Assembly: GCA_003235605.1 (NCBI GenBank)
Contig: QJVU01000766.1
Span: 1 to 5,963 of the forward strand
DNA length: 5,963 nucleotides
Reading direction: 5' to 3'
Source: Planctomycetota bacterium
Lineage (GTDB): Bacteria > Planctomycetota > UBA1135 > UBA2386
Made by a program: the position numbers and the translations under genes
Notes under the pieces: model-generated
Told to the model about the DNA's origin: nothing
Seen by the model: only the letters and a program-made list of their open reading frames with translations
Database searches by the model: none
Shown here: positions 1 to 5,963 of the stretch, one piece after another
Numbering within the stretch: position 1 is the first letter of the stretch
How the letters are laid out: every line of letters starts with the position of its first letter

Positions 1-3000
1 GGTCGCCAAGAGAACGCACCATTGTCCGGGAGCGCGACCGACCCTCCTCTGTGCAATGGATCTGCGCGTTGGCGACCGGCGCTCCGGTACCATCCACGAC
101 ACTCCCCGTGATGCTACCGGCCATTGGTAGCATGACAACGACGCCCTCCACGGGCGTGACCCCGTCCACGCTGATGTTCTCCAAGGCGGCGTCGCCATAC
201 CCGCTTCCGGATTCTCCACCAAAACGGCGCTCACCGCTTGCCGTCAGCCGATAGGTGCCCGCTGCGACACCCTTGATCCTGAAGGTACCGTCCTTGTCGG
301 TACGTGCGCGGCTGACTCCGCTCCGAAGGACCAGTCCGAGCATGCCGTCCACCCCTTGTCCGCTTTCTTGCATGCCGAGCCGCACCATCACACCGCTCAC
401 TGGGTTCCCTTGCCTGTCCTGAACACGACCCGCGATGTAGCTCTGCGGCAGATCAATGTCGTATCGAAAACTAGTCACGCCTTCAGGGATCTCCACATTC
501 AGGCATGTCTGTTCTGGTCGTCCCCTGAACATGCTGACCTGCACGACGTAGTCACCGGGCTTGACCCCGTTCATCTCGTAGTGGCCATGATCATCGGTAG
601 GCTGCGCACGAATCCCCATTCCGAGGATGCCTTCCTTATCGCGACCCAGCAAGGTGATCATCGCTCGTGCGACAGGCTTGCCATTCTCCCGTACCACGCC
701 AACAACGCGCACGCCGTTCTCACTCTCATCATGAATGTCCACTCGGCTCACTTTGCCTCGACGGACAGGCGTCATCTTCAACCGCATGTTAGCGATGGCT
801 GAGAGCCCAATGTCTCGGGCTTTTTCGTCCATGCGGGTCTTGAAGACGAAGTACTGCCCCGAAGGCAACCCGTCGATGCGGTAGTAGCCCTGCGCGTCGG
901 TCGTGCTGCTCTTCAGCGTCCCGCTCTGCGGACAGAAGGCCACTACCATGGCATCGCCAAGCCGCCGTCGCCCCGCGCCCGTGACCACGCCTTCCATGGC
1001 GCCGCCGGCTCCCAGTTGGATGATGATGTTCTCCGTGGTGCCCTCTGCCTGCACTTCGACTTCGGTGGCCGAGGCTTTTGCGAGGTCCGGATGCCGGGCC
1101 GTAAACCGGTACCGATGCCCGCCCTCGAGAGCTTTGACTGCGAACCGCCCTTGCGAGTCGGTCAATACAGTGTGCTGGCTGCGCATTGCCGAAAACCCGA
1201 GAAAGTCGAAGTCCTCTGGGTCACCCTGCATCCTGAACAGGCGCCAACTGTCCCTGTCAGCCTCTTCCTTCTCAAGGTAGGCGGTGACCGTCGCATTCGC
1301 GACTGGTTCGCCGGTGACTTCGTCCAACACCTGGCCACGAGCGGTCGCCCCCGCTCGCAGATTGAAGATCAGGTCCTCACTTTCTTGCTTGGCGTCCAGT
1401 TTCAGTGTCTGGCTCTCCGGATCCAGGTAGCCATCGGCACGCACGCGCACCTCCACCCTGCCCGGTGGCAAACCTCGGACTGTGAACCTCCCATCGCTGT
1501 TGTTGAACTCCTTCCAGCGATCCATTCTGCCAAGCTCGCCATCGCTGCCCTCGGCCAGGCTGCGGGAACCTGCAAGCTCGCCGCGACCACGACGCCGCCA
1601 GTCACGCTGCCAGCCACGCCTGCCTCGTCGGGAGCCGAAGCTCACTGTCGTAGCGGAGCGCTCGACATCCTGGTCCGCATTGTCTCGATGGGTTTGTGTC
1701 TGCACGCTGAAGCGTGGCACGGGAGTTCCATCGGTCAATTGCACCAGCCCTCGAACCGTCACACCTTGGCTTAGCTTGATCTTGAGGTCCTTCCGATCAG
1801 GCTTCACTCCGAAGTGAACCTCCGTGGTATACCCACTCTTGCGGCAGATGACCATCAGACTGCGGCCGGTCACTCCCTGCACGGTGAAACGACCGTCCGT
1901 GCCAGAGACCGATCGCACACGCCGCACGCGCAGTGCCATCTTGATCGCATCGGCGCCACGGCCGCGTTCCTGGGAGCGAACCTCCACCATCACGTCGGCG
2001 AGCGGCTGGTCATCCTGATCCACAACGAGTCCGCTGAATGTGCCAGCACGGTCGAGGCGAAGCTGGAGATCCTGATAGACACCTCCGTCTACCACTGCCA
2101 GTTCCTCGATGTTCGAGGGAGCCATCCCATCGTCGACTGCAATGAAGGCAACCCGGCCGGGCGCAACATGGGTCATGGAAAAGAAACCCGACGCATCTGT
2201 CTTCAGCGGCTCCAATCTGCCATCCGCACTGAAGAGCACGCGGCTGATGTCTAGGTAGACCATGGCTATCTCGGCACCTGCGACCGGACCACCCTTGCTG
2301 TCTACCACTCGACCCAGCACCTTGGCACCCACCTTCCCTCGGATGTCCACGCGTGCCGTCTCACCGACGGCGATGTCGATGCCATGGCGTTCATCCAACG
2401 CCATACCCTCGCCGGCAAATGTGATGCTGTACCCGGTTCCCGCCGGCACTCCGGTGATCGAGTAGTTTCCATCGGCATCGGTCTCGGTCTCCAGCCAACG
2501 GTAGTTTCGTTTTGTGATCTGGCTCAGGAATGCGTTCAGTCCCGGTCTCAACGTGACTCGCACGCCAACTGCGGGCTGGCCGTCGGGGTCAGTGACCGTA
2601 CCCACGATACGGCCACCCGGAGAGGCCAGAAGTTCCAGACCTCTCTTGACCTCGCCGATAGCCAGCGCGGCTGTGCCAGGATCACGCAGGTAGGCGCGCG
2701 GGGAGCGCGCATCCAGGAAGATGCGCCCCGGCGGCAACCCCAGGATCTCGAAGGTCCCATTCCCCTGCGTGGCAGTGGTTCCCAAGATCTCCACGGGCGC
2801 AGAGGTGTCGGTCCAAAGACCACGAGTAAACAAGCCACGGAAACGTGACATCGGTCGCTCGAGGCCAGGGAGCATCCGCAGGGCCACGACCTCCACACCA
2901 GGCATTGGCAGGCGGGAACGCAGATCCAACACGACACCCTGCACGCCGGTCCGCGTGGTGGCTGTCTCACCCATGCCCTCTCTGACCGTCGCCTCCGGGG

Positions 3001-3190
3001 ACGGGGAAACCCCCTGCAAGCGCCTGCCATCCAGGGCGTTCCCGGTCAGACGGTCTCCGGAACCGCTGTCAACGGCATCTACATCTCGTGAGAACCAGGA
3101 GTTCCATGGCCGGGACACAACGAGCACGAGGACGACGAGGGCTCCGAGGAGCCCTCCGAGCAGCACGACAGTTCTTTGCTTGGGCGTCAT
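1..3190 (-). CDS. Large membrane-anchored protein with ten tandem carboxypeptidase-regulatory-like (Cna-B-like) modules, C-terminus cut off by the window edge
   Basis: The frame is open from an ATG at 3190 to the left edge (1063 codons visible, no stop), so the C-terminus is missing. Residues 4-6 are basic (K4, R6) and are followed by a hydrophobic stretch at about 8-25 with no clear signal-peptidase site, so a signal anchor is more likely than a cleaved signal peptide. Residues 36-80 look like a polar linker. From about residue 82 the protein is a chain of beta-sandwich modules. Each opens with a G-x-V-x-D-x-x-G-x-P-V-x-x-A-type segment and closes with T-D-x-x-G-x-F-x-I-x-G-L-P-P-G, the signature of carboxypeptidase regulatory-like / Cna-B domains. 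No peptidase or other catalytic domain is visible. Such proteins are usually exported and thought to be structural or adhesive; that role is inferred here. No Shine-Dalgarno sequence precedes the ATG. A GTG at 3223 would add 11 residues, but the ATG gives the better N-terminus. An in-frame stop lies at 3224-3226. Confidence 0.9.
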   Translation of the reverse strand, partial: MTPKQRTVVLLGGLLGALVVLVLVVSRPWNSWFSRDVDAVDSGSGDRLTGNALDGRRLQGVSPSPEATVREGMGETATTRTGVQGVVLDLRSRLPMPGVEVVALRMLPGLERPMSRFRGLFTRGLWTDTSAPVEILGTTATQGNGTFEILGLPPGRIFLDARSPRAYLRDPGTAALAIGEVKRGLELLASPGGRIVGTVTDPDGQPAVGVRVTLRPGLNAFLSQITKRNYRWLETETDADGNYSITGVPAGTGYSITFAGEGMALDERHGIDIAVGETARVDIRGKVGAKVLGRVVDSKGGPVAGAEIAMVYLDISRVLFSADGRLEPLKTDASGFFSMTHVAPGRVAFIAVDDGMAPSNIEELAVVDGGVYQDLQLRLDRAGTFSGLVVDQDDQPLADVMVEVRSQERGRGADAIKMALRVRRVRSVSGTDGRFTVQGVTGRSLMVICRKSGYTTEVHFGVKPDRKDLKIKLSQGVTVRGLVQLTDGTPVPRFSVQTQTHRDNADQDVERSATTVSFGSRRGRRGWQRDWRRRGRGELAGSRSLAEGSDGELGRMDRWKEFNNSDGRFTVRGLPPGRVEVRVRADGYLDPESQTLKLDAKQESEDLIFNLRAGATARGQVLDEVTGEPVANATVTAYLEKEEADRDSWRLFRMQGDPEDFDFLGFSAMRSQHTVLTDSQGRFAVKALEGGHRYRFTARHPDLAKASATEVEVQAEGTTENIIIQLGAGGAMEGVVTGAGRRRLGDAMVVAFCPQSGTLKSSTTDAQGYYRIDGLPSGQYFVFKTRMDEKARDIGLSAIANMRLKMTPVRRGKVSRVDIHDESENGVRVVGVVRENGKPVARAMITLLGRDKEGILGMGIRAQPTDDHGHYEMNGVKPGDYVVQVSMFRGRPEQTCLNVEIPEGVTSFRYDIDLPQSYIAGRVQDRQGNPVSGVMVRLGMQESGQGVDGMLGLVLRSGVSRARTDKDGTFRIKGVAAGTYRLTASGERRFGGESGSGYGDAALENISVDGVTPVEGVVVMLPMAGSITGSVVDGTGAPVANAQIHCTEEGRSRSRTMVRSLGD
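2..2947 (-). repeat. Array of ten divergent beta-sandwich protein modules (amino-acid-level repeat)
   Basis: Approximate modules in residues of the large protein: 1, 82-165; 2, 184-264; 3, 284-358; 4, 376-458; 5, 469-602; 6, 605-723; 7, 724-808; 8, 812-903; 9, 905-1000; 10, from 1003 and cut by the edge. The closing G-x-F/Y-x-I-x-G-x-x-x-G motif begins at residues 145, 241, 335, 433, 567, 681, 768, 869 and 968. The spacing is therefore 96, 94, 98, 134, 114, 87, 101 and 99 residues. The motif is kept in all nine complete modules. In module 4 it is one residue shorter (G433 to G442), and in module 6 G-L-P-P-G is replaced by A-L-E-G-G. The modules are clearly homologous in pattern but share little exact sequence, so this is an old array and not a recent DNA-level duplication. 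Confidence 0.85.
1499..1702 (-). other. Long arginine/glycine-rich insert within module 5 of the repeat protein
   Basis: Between the opening strands of module 5 (ending at V496) and its closing motif (G567), about 68 residues replace the usual short loop. Its core, residues 521-537 (bases 1580-1630), has nine arginines in 17 positions, with interspersed glycines and tryptophans W527 and W531. A more mixed Gly/Ser/Asp/Glu stretch follows to residue 564. The reading frame stays open throughout and module 5 resumes normally, so this is an in-frame insert and not a frameshift. Its role is unknown. A disordered, positively charged surface loop is the simplest reading. Confidence 0.7.
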
Positions 3191-3295
3191 GGGATTGACC
3201 AGAGGAAGTGCAACCGCGAGCACTCAGGTGGACACCAACACCCTCGCTTCGGTCGGGTCCTGCCCAACGTATATCAGAAACCGCCCAGGGCGCAC
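3191..3295. other. 105-base gap between the kinase gene and the repeat-protein gene
   Basis: This is the only gap over 100 bases in the window. On the minus strand it begins right after the kinase TAG stop with a short perfect inverted repeat around a central base (CGCCC-T-GGGCG, plus-strand 3282-3292). A hairpin there would have only four or five base pairs and is followed by three T residues, too weak to call a terminator. I found no convincing sigma-70 promoter and no AGGAGG-like ribosome site in front of the downstream ATG. Whether transcription reads through or starts here cannot be decided from the sequence alone. Confidence 0.5.
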
Positions 3296-5203
3296 CTAGG
3301 GAACAGTGGGCAGGGTCATCCGGAAGACCGTCCGTCCGCCAACCGAGCTCTCCAGCGCAATGGACCCGCCGTGGGCCGCCAAGATCCGCCGGCAGATCGC
3401 CAGCCCCAGGCCGGTCCCCGATGTCTTCGTGGTGAAATAGGGCTCGAACAGCTTGCCCTGCACGTCCTCGGGGATGCCGGGCCCGTCATCTGCAACCCGG
3501 AAGCACAACTCGGTCCCTTCAACGCCCGCAACAGCAGAGGATGTGACCCAGATCCGTCCGTGTCCCTCGCAGGCATGAATCGCGTTGTGGATCAGGTTGA
3601 GGAAAACGCGACGCATCTCCTGGCGATCGATCCGAACCGCGACGTTTGGGGCGCCGGGTTCGAACTCTATCTTCATGCTTGAAGCTTCCGCCATGCTGGC
3701 CACCAGTTCTGCCACTCCGCTCAGGAAGTCATCTGCCTTGACCACCGCCATGTCCCGGACCGGAGGACCGGCGAATTGTCGAAAGTCGGACGCTATCCGG
3801 TCGAGGGCCTCCGTCTGTTGCACGACGGTGTTGGCAAGACGATCGCTCAACGACTCCCAGCGGGAATCGCCTTCCCTCCGGGCCTTGAGCAGAAGCTGCG
3901 CACCCATGCGCATGGGGGTCAACGGGTTTCTGATCTCGTGAGCAACCTGGCGGGCCATTTCAGCCCACGCTGCCTGGCGCTCAGCATCCCGCAACCTCTC
4001 GCGGCTGTCCGCCAGGTCGGCTGCCATGGTGTTGAAGTCTCGGGTGAGTTCCGAGAGCTCACTGCTTCCACGCGGATCTACGCGCACGGAGAGATCACCT
4101 CGTGCGACCTTGCGCGTTGCTTCGGACAACCGGCGAACTGGTCGCAGGATGGCGCGTGATGCCCACAGTGCCCACGCAACCAGGACTCCGGCAATCAGAC
4201 CTATGACCAGCAAGAGATCGCGAAAGAACGCGCGGCTTGCCTTGAACAGCTCATCGGTCGTGGCATAGAGCCCAATACGCCAACCGAAGTCCGTTGGGTT
4301 GTGCTCAGGTGGCAACTCCGAGAAACCGGCGTGGCACGCCCGTTCCTCCGGTCCGGACGCGAACGCCACGTCACCGTGCGGATTGTCCAGAATCGTCGCG
4401 CGAAGCTGCTCCGGTTGCACCAGATGACCGTAGCGCTGACGGTCCGTGTGAGCCAGGATGACGCCGTCAGCATCGCACACAAAGACCTCTGCGCTGGATA
4501 GCTCCGCGGTGTGGCGCAGAAAGTCCTCAGTATCGTCGAGCACCTCCTGAACCTGTGTCCACTGAATCAGCAGGTACAGCGCACCGTACGAGCCACCCTC
4601 GGGCGTCTGCAACGGCAACGCCAACCCGAGGTGGTAGTGGGTTGGATCCATCAGTCGACGGGCGGGATCCCGGTGCAGGAAAGGCGAAAGGTGGCGGTTG
4701 ACCCAAAACGAATCTCCGGCATGTGCTGCCTGAAACCACACTGTGTGGGCGACGGATTGCGGTCGCAGCGCCTCGAGTTCGTTGAGCCGCGCGCGGTCCA
4801 TGTTGTCGCTCGGTATGATCGCCAGTATCTCCCCCTTGCTGTCAGCAAGCAGAACAAGGTCGAACTCACGGTTGTTGCCGAGGTTCGCGTACAACGAACT
4901 CTCAAAGACCTCGGGTTGTAGCCTGCCATGCAGCACCGCTTCGGCGTTCTTGGTCATCTGCCACGCAGCCCTCTGGGCGTAGTCCAGACGGGCGCAGATC
5001 TTCATGGCAGCGTCTTCAGCCCACCGAGGCAGGTAGACATCCGCCACGGGTCTCTCCAGCTCCTCCCTCATGCCGTTTCGGACGTACCAACCGAACACCA
5101 GAAACGGCAACGTGGTGAACAGCAGAATCGCCAGCAGGAAGCGGGTAGTGAGAGAGTTGATTCGCAACGCCGCGATTAAAGCAAACCGTGGGCCAAAGCT
5201 CAC
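3296..5203 (-). CDS. Membrane sensor histidine kinase, double-Cache-like sensor + HAMP + HisKA + HATPase_c, NtrY-like core
   Basis: This complete 635-residue protein uses a GTG start at 5203, preceded by a weak AGGCGG ribosome site. The frame has an upstream stop at 5255-5257. Transmembrane helices lie at about 22-40 and 330-347 and enclose about 290 extracytoplasmic residues. That region has two Cache-like halves, marked by the strands around F114-A128 and G207-L222, and by V242-H252 with W308-Y313. HAMP spans about 350-400. The phosphoacceptor is H422 in A-H-E-I-R-N-P-L-T-P. The ATPase domain has the N box N536-N540, the G1 box D573-G-P-G576, the F box L586-F-E-P-Y-F-T-T-K593 and the G2 box G596-T-G-L-G-L601. 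All catalytic motifs are intact, so it should autophosphorylate and pass phosphate to a response regulator. The H-box surroundings and the second HisKA helix resemble NtrY, but the cytoplasmic PAS domain usual in NtrY is absent. The partner regulator and ligand are unknown; nitrogen sensing should not be assumed. It starts 31 bases after the TPR gene. Confidence 0.95.
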   Translation of the reverse strand: MSFGPRFALIAALRINSLTTRFLLAILLFTTLPFLVFGWYVRNGMREELERPVADVYLPRWAEDAAMKICARLDYAQRAAWQMTKNAEAVLHGRLQPEVFESSLYANLGNNREFDLVLLADSKGEILAIIPSDNMDRARLNELEALRPQSVAHTVWFQAAHAGDSFWVNRHLSPFLHRDPARRLMDPTHYHLGLALPLQTPEGGSYGALYLLIQWTQVQEVLDDTEDFLRHTAELSSAEVFVCDADGVILAHTDRQRYGHLVQPEQLRATILDNPHGDVAFASGPEERACHAGFSELPPEHNPTDFGWRIGLYATTDELFKASRAFFRDLLLVIGLIAGVLVAWALWASRAILRPVRRLSEATRKVARGDLSVRVDPRGSSELSELTRDFNTMAADLADSRERLRDAERQAAWAEMARQVAHEIRNPLTPMRMGAQLLLKARREGDSRWESLSDRLANTVVQQTEALDRIASDFRQFAGPPVRDMAVVKADDFLSGVAELVASMAEASSMKIEFEPGAPNVAVRIDRQEMRRVFLNLIHNAIHACEGHGRIWVTSSAVAGVEGTELCFRVADDGPGIPEDVQGKLFEPYFTTKTSGTGLGLAICRRILAAHGGSIALESSVGGRTVFRMTLPTVP

Positions 5204-5234
5204 AGTCCGCCTGCCGGTCTCGCCAGACCCGAGC

Positions 5235-5963
5235 TCAGTTCTGGATCCTTGCCCTCAGCGCCTTGACCCTTTGGTCGAGCCCCTTGTATCCGGGGTAGTT
5301 GGCCAGGGCATCTTCGTAGAGTTCGATGGCCTTCTTGAGGTCTCCCGATTGCTCGTACTTTTCGCCCTCGGCCGTCGAGGCCTGAGCCTGCTCGATGGCG
5401 TGTTTCAGGGTACCCATTCGTGTCTTGACATCCAGGAACCCGGAGGGCCATGCCTTGTCTATCCCCGCGTAGCCTTCGACCGCCGCCTCGAACTTGTACT
5501 CCAGTTCCAGGTCCTTCGCCTTGCGGTAGAGGTGCTCGTATCGCCTGCGCCTGTTCTCCAAAAGCAGGCCACTGATGTCCGCACGCTGTGCCCTTGTGAG
5601 CTCATAGGCTTTGTTCAGCAGCTTGTCTGCCGTTTCGAAGTCGTCCCTGCGCATCGCCATCTCTGCCTCGCGTCGGATCTGCTTCGTGTCCACTTCACTC
5701 TTCATGGCAGCAATCCGTTCCCGCAAGCCATCCAGCTCGGGAAGGACCTCGAGGACAGTCTCGTATTCCATGAGAGCAGCACCATAGAAGCCCTTCTCTT
5801 GCATGACCTTCGCCCTCTCGTACCGATCTCTGGCCAAGCGCTGAGCTGCTTCGACCTTGCGCTCCTGCGCCTCGTGCATCGAGGGATCTTTCTCGTAGGC
5901 AATCCTGTTGTCGTACCTGCTCTGCTTGATCCGTTCTTCGCCGCGAGCCCGAGAACCCTTTGT
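5235..5963 (-). CDS. TPR-type helical repeat protein, N-terminus cut off by the window edge
   Basis: The frame is open from the right edge to the TGA at 5235, giving 242 visible residues. The internal methionine at 5879 is probably not the start, because the frame continues upstream through charged sequence to the edge. Numbering from the edge, four helical hairpins with TPR-like spacing are visible: about 47-80 (with G58, A62-A63, Y67, P75), 95-127 (D107, A112, A119), 142-175 (A160-A161, Y165, P173) and 196-232 (G207, A212, Y216, A219, P224). The first and last fit the TPR consensus best. Residues 1-45 are highly charged and probably helical. The visible part contains no enzyme motif, signal peptide or membrane segment, though the missing N-terminus could carry one. 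TPR proteins usually act as protein-protein scaffolds. The kinase gene starts 31 bases downstream, so co-transcription is likely. The function is otherwise unknown. Confidence 0.88.
   Translation of the reverse strand, partial: TKGSRARGEERIKQSRYDNRIAYEKDPSMHEAQERKVEAAQRLARDRYERAKVMQEKGFYGAALMEYETVLEVLPELDGLRERIAAMKSEVDTKQIRREAEMAMRRDDFETADKLLNKAYELTRAQRADISGLLLENRRRRYEHLYRKAKDLELEYKFEAAVEGYAGIDKAWPSGFLDVKTRMGTLKHAIEQAQASTAEGEKYEQSGDLKKAIELYEDALANYPGYKGLDQRVKALRARIQN

Noticed and set aside
1562..1630. Arginine-rich stretch as a sign of a frameshift or assembly error
   Set aside because: The same frame continues on both sides into correctly patterned module sequence with no stop. A frameshift would need two compensating errors, so a genuine in-frame insert is the simpler reading.
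1016..1774. Open frame of 252 codons on the plus strand, with similar long plus-strand frames at 356-802, 1814-2254, 2384-2848, 2721-3299, 3176-3682 and 4511-4921
   Set aside because: They lie antisense to the repeat-protein and kinase genes, show no recognisable domains, and are expected in GC-rich coding DNA. The minus-strand frames carry clear family motifs throughout.
2548..3030. Minus-strand frame of 160 codons inside the repeat-protein gene, with other minus-strand frames at 1402-1617, 3316-3576, 4201-4482, 4651-4929 and 5200-5451
   Set aside because: These are out-of-frame overlaps of the real minus-strand genes, biased to Arg/Trp/Cys/Ser and without domain signatures.
3198..3226. Possible sigma-54 promoter upstream of the repeat-protein gene, since TTGCA is present on the minus strand (plus 3209-3213)
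   Set aside because: The -24 half lacks the GG pair at the right spacing, and transcription would begin only a few bases before the ATG. I regard it as chance.
3280..3295. Short inverted repeat directly after the kinase stop codon as an intrinsic terminator
   Set aside because: The possible stem is only four to five base pairs with a tiny loop and three T residues after it, below what I would call a terminator.

Overview
The window is GC-rich bacterial DNA with a single coding direction. Three genes lie on the minus strand, read from right to left: the 3' part of a TPR-type helical repeat protein (right edge to 5235), a complete membrane sensor histidine kinase (5203 to 3296), and a very large membrane-anchored protein of tandem carboxypeptidase-regulatory-like / Cna-B-like beta-sandwich modules (3190 to beyond the left edge). 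About 98% of the window is coding. No RNA genes, mobile elements, CRISPR arrays or phage genes were seen. Both edge genes are cut by the window.

The first gap is 31 bases (TPR gene to kinase) and the second is 105 bases (kinase to repeat protein). The first two genes are therefore probably co-transcribed, and the third may be part of the same operon or have its own promoter. The kinase combines an extracytoplasmic double-Cache-like sensor, HAMP, HisKA and HATPase_c, and its catalytic core most resembles the NtrY group. No response regulator lies in the window. The repeat protein has an N-terminal membrane anchor followed by ten recognisable modules, the tenth cut by the edge. I checked its frame codon by codon from 3190 to 2 and found no stop.

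The base composition, long carboxypeptidase-regulatory-like repeat proteins, charged TPR proteins and NtrY-like kinases are features common in Planctomycetota, Myxococcota and related deep-branching Gram-negative groups. This placement is a guess from gene style, not from any marker gene.

A working picture is a kinase that senses something outside the cytoplasmic membrane next to a large surface or periplasmic protein and a TPR scaffold. A functional link between them is inferred only from strand and spacing. I do not see a clearly new system. The points most worth a second look are the module array itself and the oppositely charged inserts in its fifth and sixth modules.
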